A stretch of 45,584 nt of DNA. Source: JBLHKW01 sp047618565 (GTDB lineage Bacteria; Planctomycetota; UBA1135; GCA-002686595). Where the stretch lies: contig JBLHKW010000016.1 of assembly GCA_047618565.1 (NCBI GenBank), positions 1 to 45,584 of the forward strand, in the 5' to 3' direction. The translations under genes were made by a program, and so were the position numbers. Of the stretch, positions 16,013-24,353 are shown piece by piece (the first letter of the stretch is position 1; the number at the start of each line of letters is the position of its first letter). A model generated the notes under the pieces. It made no database searches. It was not told the origin of the DNA and saw nothing but the letters and a program-made list of their open reading frames with translations.

Positions 16013-16624
16013 TCATGACAGCGCGGCGCGCACCAGATCTTCGAGGTTTGCGGCACCGACCTCGTCGGCGGCGCGGTCGACCTGGCGCTGGGCGTCCTTC
16101 TCGGCGTAGCCGACGGACACGAGTGCAGCCAGCGCGTCGAGCAGGTTCTGCTTCTCGGAGGACCGGGCCGGTTTCCCCTGGCCCGCGCCGGGCGGGTGCA
16201 GGGTGACGTCGGCCAGGTGCTCTTCGGCAAAGTCGGCGACCTTGTCGCGCAGATCGAGCACGATCTGCTCGGCGGTCTTCTTGCCCACGCCCTTGACGCG
16301 CGTCAGTCGCTTGAGGTCGTCCGTGCGCACGGACTCGACCAGCTCCTCGCGCGTCATTCCGGCGATCACGCCCAGGGCCATGGCCGGCCCAACCCCGCGC
16401 ACCCTGAGCAGCATGCGAAAGAGGTCGCGCGTGTTGGCATCCGGGAAGCCGTACAGGGTCTGTGAGTCCTCGCGCACGACAAAGTGCGTCCACACACGCG
16501 TGCGGCCCTCCCGGGGAAACGGGAGGCCCGGCGGCGTCATGAGATCGTAACCGACGCCATTGACGTCGATCACGATCCGTACCGCGGAGCGGCGCTTGAC
16601 CTCGCCTTCGATGTACTCGTACAC
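16013..16624 (-). CDS. ruvA: Holliday junction branch migration protein RuvA
   Basis: 203 residues from GTG at 16624, chosen because it reproduces the family's standard opening (VYEYIEGEVKRRSAVRIVI); the open frame extends upstream without family similarity. The OB-fold domain I is followed by two helix-hairpin-helix elements (LLRVRGVGPAMALGVI and LTRVKGVGKKTAEQIVLDL) and a C-terminal domain III (LLDALAALVSVGYAEKDAQR) that contacts RuvB. It binds four-way junctions as a tetramer. Neither ruvB nor ruvC is adjacent. It lies 22 bases downstream of the TPR/alpha-CTD gene and is probably cotranscribed with it. Confidence 0.95.
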   Translation of the reverse strand: MYEYIEGEVKRRSAVRIVIDVNGVGYDLMTPPGLPFPREGRTRVWTHFVVREDSQTLYGFPDANTRDLFRMLLRVRGVGPAMALGVIAGMTREELVESVRTDDLKRLTRVKGVGKKTAEQIVLDLRDKVADFAEEHLADVTLHPPGAGQGKPARSSEKQNLLDALAALVSVGYAEKDAQRQVDRAADEVGAANLEDLVRAALS

Positions 16625-16646
16625 GCCAGGCCCCTCGGGATTCAGT

Positions 16647-17975
16647 TCAATCGGCCTTGAGCGACAGGCTGAGATCGGACAGCTTGGCCTTGAGCTCAAG
16701 CAGGGATGTGACTCCGAAGTTGGGCATCCCGAGCAGCTCGTTCTCGCTGTGCTGGACCACGTCGGCGATGGTCAGGCAGCCGAGGTTCTCGACCGTGCGC
16801 CGGGCGCGGATCGATAGCTTCAGCTCGGACAGCGAGTGGGTCATGAGGTCGTTCTGGTCCGGAGTGCCGGTGAAACCAGCGCCCGGGTCGGTGCGTGCCT
16901 TGGCGATGCTGGCGACGGCTTCCTCGCGTGCCATCCCGAGGCGTAGACCCTTGCTGCCGAGGATCTCCTTTATTTCGTTCAGGGAGGTCTCTCCGAAATT
17001 CTTGTAGGACAGCAGCTCGGCCTCGGTCTTCTTGACCAGGTCGCCGAGGGACATGATGCCCATCTTGTTGAGGCAGTTGCGGGCCCGAACCGAGAGTTCG
17101 AAGTCGGTGATCGGGATGCGCAGGATCTGATTGAGGCGATCCTCTTTCTTCTCCATGTCCTCGTCGTAGAACATGCTCATGCCGGCGCGCGCATCCTCGA
17201 AGTAGAGCCTTGCGCGGCGGTTTGTCGGCTGCGAACGCACGACCGTGTCGAAGCACGCGGCCGCGTCCTGGTCACGGCCGAGGTCCTCGTAGAGTACGCC
17301 CAGGTTCATCAGGACGTTGTGGTCCGTGGGCAGCATCGAGGCCAGGGACTCGTAGGCTTCGAGTGCCAAGTCCTCGAGCCCCGTACGCTCGGCGCGGTAG
17401 GCCAGGTGGAACAGGTTCGCGCGGTGGGTCGGGTCGACCTCGCGCGCAGCGCGGAAGCAATCGATGGCAGCCTGCCAGTCGCGCGCGAGTTCGGCGCGAC
17501 GTCCCAGCAGGTAGTGGGCTTCGGCGCTGTCCTGGAAGGAGGGCGGCGCTCCATCGAGACCTTGCTCCAGGTTCATGAGGGCTTGCTCATCCCCGACGGA
17601 CAGGATGTCCGCTTCGAGCTTGGCTTCGAGCAGTGCGCCGCGCGGGCGAGGCTCGTCGGGATAGGCCTGCGAAAGGCGCTCGAAGATGGGCTGCGCGTCC
17701 GCCGGTCGACCGAGGGACATCAGCGCGTTCGCGCGGGTGAACGACGCGACGTCATCGGTCGGGTAGCCCGCCAGCAGTTCGACGCATGCCTCGAAGGATG
17801 CGATCAACCACAGGCCGAGGCCGCGCCGACGACCGGGTTCATCGGTGCGCCCGAGTTCATCCACCGTGCGCGCAAAACTGGACAGGGTATCGCGGGATTC
17901 GAAGACCTTTGCGCGCTCTTGTTGAAGGGCCGCAAAGCTGGGGATCGGATCTTGTTCTATGTTGAAAACGCTCAC
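16647..17975 (-). CDS. TPR protein with two C-terminal RNA polymerase alpha-CTD domains
   Basis: 442 residues. The N-terminal 270 or so residues contain TPR-like repeats (AEAHYLLGRRAELARDWQAA, NVLMNLGVLYEDLGRDQDAA). Two alpha-CTD-type helix-hairpin-helix domains follow, at about 285-350 and 378-442. The first closely resembles bacterial RpoA (FELSVRARNCLNKMG, SLGDLVKKTEAELL, NFGETSLNEIKEIL); the second is KLSIRARRTVENLG, DVVQHSENELL, NFGVTSLLELK. The arginine equivalent to E. coli Arg265 is kept in both, so DNA or UP-element binding is plausible. This architecture is known from planctomycete genomes, without an assigned function. The start is GTG with a strong AAGGAG five bases upstream, and a good sigma70-type promoter lies behind it. 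Confidence 0.88.
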   Translation of the reverse strand: MSVFNIEQDPIPSFAALQQERAKVFESRDTLSSFARTVDELGRTDEPGRRRGLGLWLIASFEACVELLAGYPTDDVASFTRANALMSLGRPADAQPIFERLSQAYPDEPRPRGALLEAKLEADILSVGDEQALMNLEQGLDGAPPSFQDSAEAHYLLGRRAELARDWQAAIDCFRAAREVDPTHRANLFHLAYRAERTGLEDLALEAYESLASMLPTDHNVLMNLGVLYEDLGRDQDAAACFDTVVRSQPTNRRARLYFEDARAGMSMFYDEDMEKKEDRLNQILRIPITDFELSVRARNCLNKMGIMSLGDLVKKTEAELLSYKNFGETSLNEIKEILGSKGLRLGMAREEAVASIAKARTDPGAGFTGTPDQNDLMTHSLSELKLSIRARRTVENLGCLTIADVVQHSENELLGMPNFGVTSLLELKAKLSDLSLSLKAD

Positions 17976-18059
17976 GGCCGCTCCTTGCCGATGGAATTCC
18001 CCCGCGGGCTCCGGGGGTGGAGTCCGTCCAGGCTTTTTTGCAGGGGGAAGAAGCTTGGC

Positions 18060-18087
18060 ATTCTAGGGGCTCGCGGCCCGGAGTCAA
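18060..18087 (-). promoter_or_regulatory. Sigma70-type promoter of the TPR/alpha-CTD gene
   Basis: Read on the minus strand: TTGACT, 16 bases, TAGAAT. The predicted start is near 18053, leaving a leader of about 78 nt that contains a run of six A. The remaining divergent region up to the HIT gene (18088-18268) shows no equally good plus-strand promoter. Confidence 0.6.
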
Positions 18088-18268
18088 CACGGCCCACGGG
18101 TCACTGGGGCGGGTTAGTGCTCGAGCGTCCCGGCCGGCCCCCGAATCCAAGTTCTTGGGTGCGAGATCCGGGATCTGGCCGCCCAGAGTCGCTACATTGC
18201 GCCCACCACTGGCCGAGCCTTCGCAGTCCGAATGGAATTCGGGCTGCCCGGCCGGGCCTTGTGGAGCC

Positions 18269-18658
18269 ATGAGCTGCATTTTCTGCAAGATCGTCGCCGG
18301 GGAAATTCCGTCGGAACGGGTGTACGAGGACGACTGGGTCCTGGGCATCCGCGACGTCGCGCCCCAGGCGCCTACCCATGTCCTCGTGCTTCCGAAGGCG
18401 CACGTGGCCTCCCTATGGGAACTCCGGGACGAGGTTCTGGCCGGAAAGCTGCTGTTCGCAGCGGCCGAGATCGCTCGCCATGCTGAACTGGCGGCGGGCT
18501 GGCGTTTGATAACCAACACCCGCGAGGACGGGGGGCAGGAGGTCGATCACCTGCACCTGCACGTCCTCGGGGGCCGCAGGATGGGGCGCATGCTCGAGCC
18601 CGGCGCGGGCTCGGACGGTGCCGGACATGGCGCGCAGTCGGAAGACATCATTATATAG
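18269..18658 (+). CDS. HIT family (HinT-like) nucleotide-binding protein
   Basis: 129 residues from the ATG at 18269, which gives the standard opening MSCIFCKIVAGEIPSERVYE. The histidine triad is in DHLHLHVLGGRRM, and RDVAPQAPTHVLVLPKAHV is the typical middle segment. HinT proteins hydrolyse nucleoside phosphoramidates and adenylates. The CxxC near the N-terminus (Cys3, Cys6) may bind zinc as in some members. The C-terminus is extended by about 20 Gly/Ala-rich residues. The gene ends 12 bases before murA and is probably cotranscribed with it. Confidence 0.92.
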   Translation: MSCIFCKIVAGEIPSERVYEDDWVLGIRDVAPQAPTHVLVLPKAHVASLWELRDEVLAGKLLFAAAEIARHAELAAGWRLITNTREDGGQEVDHLHLHVLGGRRMGRMLEPGAGSDGAGHGAQSEDIII

Positions 18659-18670
18659 AGGGGCGAGAAC

Positions 18671-19954
18671 TTGGATAGACTCATCGTCGAGGGCGGCCGA
18701 CCGCTCGAGGGCCGCATCGCGGCTGCCGGATCGAAGAATGCCGTGCTGCCGCAGCTGGCGGCGGGAATCCTGACCCGCGAGCCCCTGCGCATCACCGGGG
18801 TGCCGGACCTGATCGACGTGCGCACCATGCTGGCGGTGCTGCGCGAGCTGGGCGTGGCCGGGGAGCAGGGCGCGGACGGTTCCGTCGAGATCTGCGCTGA
18901 GGGAGACCTGATTCCGCGCGCCGGCTGGGACAACGTGCGCAAGATGCGCGGCTCGGTCTGCGTGCTGGGCCCGCTGCTCGCGCGCTGCGGGCGGGCGGAG
19001 GTCAGCCTGCCCGGCGGCTGCGTGTTCGGCGTGCGACCGATCGACCTGCACCTCAAGGGCATGATGGCCCTGGGAGCCACGGTGCGTGTCGAGCATGGGT
19101 TCGTCGTGGCCGAGGCGCCTCCCGGGGGGCTGCGCGGCGCGTCCATGTACCTGGGCTCTGCCTTCGGGTCCTCGGTGCTCGGCACGGCCAACGTCGTGAT
19201 GGCCGCCACGCTCGCCAAGGGTACGAGTGTGCTCCAGGGCGCAGCCTGCGAGCCCGAGATCGTCGACCTGGCCGAGTGTCTGATCTCGATGGGCGCAAAG
19301 ATCAGCGGGCACGGCTCGCCCTGCATCGAGATCGAGGGCGTGGATGAGCTGCACGCCGCCACCCACCGGGTCATTCCCGACCGCATCGAAACCGGCACCT
19401 ACATCATCGCCGGCGCCATCGCGGGGGGCCGCGTGCGGGTCGAGGGCTGTCGCCCGGACCACCTGGCCGTGATGCTCACCCGGCTCGCCGACGCCGCCGT
19501 ACCCGTGGAGTGCGGCCCAGACTGGATCGAGACCCAGCCCTTCGATGTGAAGGCGCATCGTCCGCGCTCGACGGACGTCACGACCCATCCCTACCCGGGA
19601 TTCCCCACCGATCTTCAGGCGCAATGGATGGCGCTCATGTCCCTCGCCGATGGCATCTCGGTCATCGACGAGCGCATCTACCCGGACCGCTGGATGCACC
19701 TGCCCGAGCTGGAGCGCCTGGGCGCCGAGGTGCGGCGCCAGGGCACGATGGCGGTCGTGCGCGGCACCGAGAGCCTCTCCGGGGCTCCCGTCACGGCCTC
19801 CGATCTACGCGCCTCAGCCGCGCTGGTCCTGGCCGGCCTCGTGGCCCGCGGCGAGACCGAGATCCACCGCGTCTACCACATCGATCGCGGCTACGAGCGC
19901 ATCGAAGAACGCCTGGCTTCCCTCGGTGCGGCCATCAAACGCGTCAGCGACTGA
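18671..19954 (+). CDS. murA: UDP-N-acetylglucosamine 1-carboxyvinyltransferase MurA
   Basis: 427 residues. It adds enolpyruvate to UDP-GlcNAc, the first committed step of peptidoglycan synthesis. The N-terminal SKNAVLPQLAAGIL contains the substrate-binding Lys-Asn (22-23). The catalytic-loop cysteine is Cys117 in LPGGCVFGVRPIDLH, so the protein belongs to the usual fosfomycin-targeted type. DRIETGTYIIAGAIAGG and the C-terminal HIDRGYERIEERL also fit. The start appears to be TTG at 18671, with GAGGGGCG (18658-18665) as ribosome-binding site. The presence of murA indicates peptidoglycan synthesis in the host. Confidence 0.95.
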   Translation: MDRLIVEGGRPLEGRIAAAGSKNAVLPQLAAGILTREPLRITGVPDLIDVRTMLAVLRELGVAGEQGADGSVEICAEGDLIPRAGWDNVRKMRGSVCVLGPLLARCGRAEVSLPGGCVFGVRPIDLHLKGMMALGATVRVEHGFVVAEAPPGGLRGASMYLGSAFGSSVLGTANVVMAATLAKGTSVLQGAACEPEIVDLAECLISMGAKISGHGSPCIEIEGVDELHAATHRVIPDRIETGTYIIAGAIAGGRVRVEGCRPDHLAVMLTRLADAAVPVECGPDWIETQPFDVKAHRPRSTDVTTHPYPGFPTDLQAQWMALMSLADGISVIDERIYPDRWMHLPELERLGAEVRRQGTMAVVRGTESLSGAPVTASDLRASAALVLAGLVARGETEIHRVYHIDRGYERIEERLASLGAAIKRVSD

Positions 19955-20014
19955 CCCGTCGGAGATCGATTTTGCGCTGGCTCAATTCGCCGCGCTGGCT
20001 AGGCTGATCCGCCC

Positions 20015-21607
20015 ATGTTCGAGAATCTGACACAGCGACTGACGAGCTCCTTTTCTTTCCTGCGTGACAAGAAGGAGCTGACCGAGAGCAACATCGAGGA
20101 GGGCCTGGGTGAGGTGCGTAGCGCCCTGCTCGAGGCCGATGTCCATTTCAAGCTGGCCAAGGAGTTCACCGAGCGGGTGCGCGCGCGGGCGCTCGGGGCG
20201 GAGCGGCTCAAGGGCGTCGATCCCTCGCAGCAGTTCGTCCATGCGGTGCATGCGGAGCTGGTTCAGCTCATGGGGCCCGAGGACGCGAGTCTGGCCACGG
20301 CCAAACGCGGCCCGACGGTGCTGCTGATGGCGGGCCTGCAGGGCGCGGGCAAGACGACCACCTGCGCCAAGCTGGCGCGCCACCTGCGCAGCAAGCACAG
20401 CCGGCGGCCGCTGCTGGTCGCGGCGGACGTGAAGCGTCCCGCGGCCGTTCAGCAGCTCGAGATCCTGGGCAAGCAGATCGACATCCCGGTCTTCCACGAG
20501 GCGGGGCTGACGCCGCCCGAGGTCTGCCGCCGGGGGGTGGCCTTCGCTGAGGCCAACGGGCACGACTTCGTGATCCTCGATACCGCTGGCCGCCTGCACG
20601 TCGACGACGAGTTGATGCAGGAAGTGGCGGACATCGCGAAGGTGACCAAGCCCCACAACCAGGTCCTGGTCGTGGATGCCATGACAGGTCAGGACGCGGT
20701 GCAGTCCGCGCGCGCCTTCCATGAGCGTCTGGAGCTCACGGGGGTGATCCTGACGAAGATGGACGGCGACGCCCGCGGTGGCTCGGCCCTGGCGCTCAAG
20801 GAGATCACCGGCTGCCCGATCCTGTTCGTGGGTACGGGCGAGAAGGTCGAGGACCTCGATCCGTTCCAGGCGGAGCGCATGGCGGGCCGTATCCTCGGAA
20901 TGGGGGACGTGGTCGGCCTGGTCGAGAAGGTGCAGGAGGAGGTCTCCGAGACCGAGGCCCAAGCTTCCTTCGAGAAGCTCGTCATGGGCTCCTTCACCCT
21001 CGAGGACATGCTTTCCCAGCTGCGCATGATGCGGCGCATGGGGCCCATGAAGAAGGTGCTCGGGATGATGCCCGGCATGAGCGGCATGGCCGACAAGATC
21101 GACGTCGACGACAAGCAGATGAACCGCCTCGAGGCGCTCTTCACGTCGATGACCCCGGGCGAGCGAGTCCAGCCCGATATCCTGAATGTCAGCCGGCGGC
21201 GTCGCATCGCGCGTGGCGCGGGCCAGGACCTCGGGGCAGTCAACGAGCTTCTCAAGCGCTTCAAGGACATGAAGCTCATGATGAAGCAGATGGGCAAGAT
21301 GGGTCTCGGAGCTCGCATGGGCTCGAAGGCCAAGAAGGACACGCTGCGTGGACTCTCCGACAGCGGCGAGCTCGCGGGCGGAGGGGCCGGCGGCGGCCTC
21401 CTCGGTGGCCTTGGTGGCCTCGGAAGTGGCCTGGCGGGGCTATTCGGAGGGGATGGGGCCGGTGGGGCGCTTCCCCCGGGCATGGCCGACGGGCTGCCCG
21501 GTACCGGCCCGCGGCCCATGGGCTCCTCCGCGACCCGCAAGAGCGGCACCAAGAAGCGCGACAAGTCCGCCGCCAAGCAGCGCCGTAAAAACCGCCGGAA
21601 GCGCTGA
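20015..21607 (+). CDS. ffh: Signal recognition particle GTPase Ffh
   Basis: 530 residues, longer than the usual 450. The N domain is followed by a GTPase G domain with G1 AGLQGAGKTTTCAKLA, VAADVKRPAAVQQL, DTAGRLHVDDELM and TKMDGDARGG. The methionine-rich M domain (LSQLRMMRRMGPMKKVLGMM) binds SRP RNA and signal peptides. After the M domain there is a Gly-rich stretch of roughly 70 residues and a strongly basic tail (KKRDKSAAKQRRKNRRKR), an extension not found in E. coli Ffh. It targets nascent membrane proteins together with FtsY. rpsP follows, as in many genomes. I could not find the SRP RNA gene here. Confidence 0.97.
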   Translation: MFENLTQRLTSSFSFLRDKKELTESNIEEGLGEVRSALLEADVHFKLAKEFTERVRARALGAERLKGVDPSQQFVHAVHAELVQLMGPEDASLATAKRGPTVLLMAGLQGAGKTTTCAKLARHLRSKHSRRPLLVAADVKRPAAVQQLEILGKQIDIPVFHEAGLTPPEVCRRGVAFAEANGHDFVILDTAGRLHVDDELMQEVADIAKVTKPHNQVLVVDAMTGQDAVQSARAFHERLELTGVILTKMDGDARGGSALALKEITGCPILFVGTGEKVEDLDPFQAERMAGRILGMGDVVGLVEKVQEEVSETEAQASFEKLVMGSFTLEDMLSQLRMMRRMGPMKKVLGMMPGMSGMADKIDVDDKQMNRLEALFTSMTPGERVQPDILNVSRRRRIARGAGQDLGAVNELLKRFKDMKLMMKQMGKMGLGARMGSKAKKDTLRGLSDSGELAGGGAGGGLLGGLGGLGSGLAGLFGGDGAGGALPPGMADGLPGTGPRPMGSSATRKSGTKKRDKSAAKQRRKNRRKR

Positions 21608-21738
21608 TTTTCAGGTAAGGCACTGGACAGCCCGCCCGCTGTTGTGTGTCATCTTTCGCCCATCATCGTGGGAGGGATCGGATCTGGTGGTCCTTTCACC
21701 CTCACCACGCCCCAGATAAAGACCCTCCGACCTATTCC

Positions 21739-22173
21739 ATGGCAGTCGTCATCCGCATGAAGCGCACGGGCCGTCGTAACCGGCCTTGCTATCGCATTTC
21801 CGTCGCAGATTCACGTATGCCGCGTGATGGACGGACGTTGGAGACGCTTGGCGTCTACGATCCGGTGTGTCCCAAGGACGACGCGCAGACGACGTTGAAC
21901 GTCGACCGTGCGCGTCACTGGATCGGCGTCGGTGCGACGCCGAGCGACACCGTTCGGTCGATCTTCCGCGCTCGTGGAGTCTACGACGGCGAGTTTGCCC
22001 CGAAGTTCGTCAAGGGCAACCGGTCCGGCCGGAAGCGCAAGACGACGACCACCACAGCGCGGCGCGCCGACCAGAAGGTGCGGCTCGAGCGCAAGACCGT
22101 GCGTTCGACCGCGCGCAGTACCGCACGCAATGATGCTGCCAAGGCCGCAGCGGTATCCGAAGGCGCAGAGTAG
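21739..22173 (+). CDS. rpsP: 30S ribosomal protein S16 with extended basic tail
   Basis: 144 residues from the ATG at 21739. The first 90 or so are typical S16: VVIRMKRTGRRNRPCYRISV, ADSRMPRDGRTLETLGVYDP, then LNVDRARHWIGVGATPSDTV. Most bacterial S16 proteins end soon after this. Here about 55 further residues rich in Lys, Arg, Thr and Ala follow, probably disordered and RNA-binding. The usual downstream genes rimM, trmD and rplS are missing; a helix-hairpin-helix protein with an H1-like tail follows instead. Confidence 0.95.
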   Translation: MAVVIRMKRTGRRNRPCYRISVADSRMPRDGRTLETLGVYDPVCPKDDAQTTLNVDRARHWIGVGATPSDTVRSIFRARGVYDGEFAPKFVKGNRSGRKRKTTTTTARRADQKVRLERKTVRSTARSTARNDAAKAAAVSEGAE

Positions 22174-22337
22174 GCACACTCGTCGAAGGTCGTCCGGAAG
22201 CCGGGCGACTCCAGGGGCTGCGGTGAATTGTCGAGGCGCCCTGCGGGCTGCCTGGCCTGATTCACCGGGCCCATTGTCATTCACAGGGATCCTCCTCGCG
22301 GCGCGGAGAGTATCGAGTCGAAGCATCGGAGACGTCC

Positions 22338-23711
22338 GTGACGAATAAGAATTTCATTTCTCGCCTGCTCGAGGAAGTCAAGTTGCGCACACCGGTGCCG
22401 ACGGCGCCCCGCAATGGGTTCAGCCTGCTCGAGCAAGGGGGCGTGATGGTGCTCATGCGCACCCATACCCAACGACAGGCAGAGAGCTCGATCGGCGCGC
22501 TGATTGGCGCTTACGAGGACTGGAACGAGGTGCGCGTCTCGCAGGTGCAGGAGATCGCTGCCCATCTCGACAAGCCCGCTGCTCGCAAGGGAGCGACTGC
22601 GGAGGAGCGTCGGGTAGAGGGTGCACGGCACCTGAAGGACTACCTGCACGAGGTCTTCCAGAAGAGTCACGGGCTGGACCTGGAATTTCTGCGCGAGGAC
22701 ATGGCTGCCGGCGCGAAGCTGCTTTCGCAGATGCCTATCCTGGGCCTGACCACCGCTTCTTACATCCTGTGGCTCGCGAACGACGAGCAGGTGCCCGTGC
22801 ACCTCGCGATGATGCGTTTCCTCGACCGCCTGGGCATGATCGGGCGCACGACGTCCGTCGCCAAGGCCAAGATATCGGTCGGCGCGCTGGTCCCGTCCGG
22901 TAAGGGGCTGGAGTTCACGACCATCCTGCACGAGGCCATAGATCTGTGGACTGACCCCGACAGCCCGATCTTCGAGAACGTCGCCGTTCTGCGCGAAACG
23001 CCCTACGGCACCAAGGCCTTCCAGGAGCGCAAGGGCATGATTGCCCGCCAGGAGACCCAGCGCAAGCGCGACGAGGAGCGCCGCAAACAAGCCTTCAAGA
23101 AGGAGGCGGAAGTGCGCAAGAAAGAGGAAGACCGCATCCTTAAGAAGGCCGAAGGGCTGGCCAAGCGGCGCGCACGTGAGATCGAGAAGCGGCGCCGAGC
23201 CGAGGACCGCAAGGCCAAGGGCGAGGCCAAGAAGGTCGCCCTCGCCAAGGCCGCCAAGAAGAAGATCGCCGACAAGGCCAAGGCCCTCGCAGCAAAGAAG
23301 AAGGCGGCGGAGAAGGACAAGGTCGCCGAGGCCAAGAACAATGCCGCCGCGCGCGAGCGGGCGACGGCTGCCAAGAAGAAGGCTGTCGAGGCCAAGAAGA
23401 AAGCTGTTGCCCAGAAGAAGGCTGCCGCGGCGATGAAGAAGCCCGCAGCCAAGAAGAAGCCCGCAGCCAAGAAGAAGCCCGCAGCCAAGAAGAAGCCCGC
23501 AGCCAAGAAGAAGCCCGCGGCCAAGAAGAAGCCCGCGGCCAAGAAGAAGCCCGCGGCCAAGAAGAAGCCCGCGGCCAAGAAAAAGCCCGCGGCCAAGAAG
23601 AAGCCCGCGGCCAAGAAGAAGGCTGCTGCGAGCAAGAAACCCGCAGCCAAGAAAAAGGCCGGGAAGAAGCGCGCCGTGGCGCGCCTGACCGCTCGTACTC
23701 GCGGGCGCTAA
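22338..23711 (+). CDS. Endonuclease III-fold (HhH-GPD-like) protein with histone H1-like Lys/Ala tail
   Basis: 457 residues. Residues of about 30-225 resemble the HhH-GPD fold of endonuclease III: ALIGAYEDWNEVRVSQVQEI, a long helix HLKDYLHEVFQ, a hairpin region LLSQMPILGLTTASYILWLA and VPVHLAMMRFLDRLGMI. At the positions of the catalytic Lys (in GVGxKTA) and Asp (in VDTH) stand Thr138 and Pro153, and no 4Fe-4S cysteine cluster follows, so glycosylase activity is unlikely. From about residue 225 the protein is highly charged and helical, then Lys/Ala/Pro-rich with ten KKPAAK units, like eukaryotic H1 tails and bacterial H1-like proteins. A nucleoid or DNA-structure-binding role is inferred. 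It ends one base before maf. Confidence 0.75.
   Translation: MTNKNFISRLLEEVKLRTPVPTAPRNGFSLLEQGGVMVLMRTHTQRQAESSIGALIGAYEDWNEVRVSQVQEIAAHLDKPAARKGATAEERRVEGARHLKDYLHEVFQKSHGLDLEFLREDMAAGAKLLSQMPILGLTTASYILWLANDEQVPVHLAMMRFLDRLGMIGRTTSVAKAKISVGALVPSGKGLEFTTILHEAIDLWTDPDSPIFENVAVLRETPYGTKAFQERKGMIARQETQRKRDEERRKQAFKKEAEVRKKEEDRILKKAEGLAKRRAREIEKRRRAEDRKAKGEAKKVALAKAAKKKIADKAKALAAKKKAAEKDKVAEAKNNAAARERATAAKKKAVEAKKKAVAQKKAAAAMKKPAAKKKPAAKKKPAAKKKPAAKKKPAAKKKPAAKKKPAAKKKPAAKKKPAAKKKPAAKKKAAASKKPAAKKKAGKKRAVARLTARTRGR
23436..23615 (+). repeat. Ten tandem 18-bp units encoding KKPAAK
   Basis: Ten in-frame 18-bp units. Units 1-4 use GCA and units 5-10 use GCG for the first alanine, which splits the array into two homogenised blocks. 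One unit (9) has AAA in place of the first AAG. This points to stepwise duplication of blocks. The array lies inside the H1-like tail and is not a CRISPR. Confidence 0.95.
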
Positions 23712-23712
23712 C

Positions 23713-24309
23713 ATGAGCCCGGCGCGGATCGTGCTGGCCTCAGCGTCTCCTCGACGCAAGGAGCTGCTGGCCCGTGCCGGTGTCGACTTCGAGATAGAGA
23801 TCTCGGATGTGGACGAGAGCCTCGATCCGGGCAGCGACCCCAGATTGGCGGCGGTCGAGCTGGCGGAGCGCAAGGCGCGCGCCGTGGCAGGGGCGCACGT
23901 GGGGGCCGCTGTGCGCGTCCTGGGCGCCGATACCGTGGTCTGCCTGGGCGGAGCAGAGGGCAGCACCCTGCTCGGCAAGCCCGCGGACGAGGCCGAGGCG
24001 CGTAGTATGCTGGGCCGCCTTTCGGGCTCCCGGCACAGGGTCGTCACCGGGGTGGCCGTGATCCGCTGCAGCGACGGGACCCTCTGGAGCGCTGCGGAAT
24101 GCACCTGGGTCACGATGCGGGCCCTGGATCCGGCAGAGATCGATGTCTACGTGGCATCGGGCGAGTGGCGCGACAAGGCCGGCGGTTACGCCATCCAGGA
24201 GAGCGCGGACGCCTTCGTGACCGGCCTGGAGGAGGGGGGCTTCGACAACGTCGTGGGCCTGCCCGTGGGGCTGGCTCTGGACCTGCTGAGTCAGGCGGAT
24301 CTGGAATAG
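23713..24309 (+). CDS. maf: Maf-family nucleotide pyrophosphatase
   Basis: 198 residues. The opening RIVLASASPRRKELLARAGV is the diagnostic Maf phosphate-binding motif. VRVLGADTVVCLGG contains the catalytic Asp region, LGKPADEAEARSMLGRLSG and HRVVTGVAVI follow, and WRDKAGGYAIQESADAFV is the C-terminal signature. Maf proteins hydrolyse non-canonical or canonical nucleoside triphosphates (dTTP/UTP or m7GTP depending on subgroup). The subgroup cannot be fixed from what I see. The start lies one base after the previous stop, so coupling is likely. Confidence 0.94.
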   Translation: MSPARIVLASASPRRKELLARAGVDFEIEISDVDESLDPGSDPRLAAVELAERKARAVAGAHVGAAVRVLGADTVVCLGGAEGSTLLGKPADEAEARSMLGRLSGSRHRVVTGVAVIRCSDGTLWSAAECTWVTMRALDPAEIDVYVASGEWRDKAGGYAIQESADAFVTGLEEGGFDNVVGLPVGLALDLLSQADLE

Positions 24310-24323
24310 GCCCGGTCCTGGGC

Positions 24324-24353
24324 TTGCCAAGCCTGCGCCTCGCGGGCTAATCT
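24324..24353 (+). promoter_or_regulatory. Candidate sigma70-type promoter of rpmE
   Basis: TTGCCA, 18 bases, TAATCT. It lies 15 bases after the maf stop and would give a leader of about 180 nt before rpmE. The leader contains a perfect small hairpin (CTCCGA/TCGGAG, 24365-24379) and a palindrome TGCCCGGGCA near the start codon. Confidence 0.45.

Noticed and set aside
23436..23615. Regular 18-bp repeats as a CRISPR array
   Set aside because: There are no spacers; the units are contiguous, in frame and encode KKPAAK.
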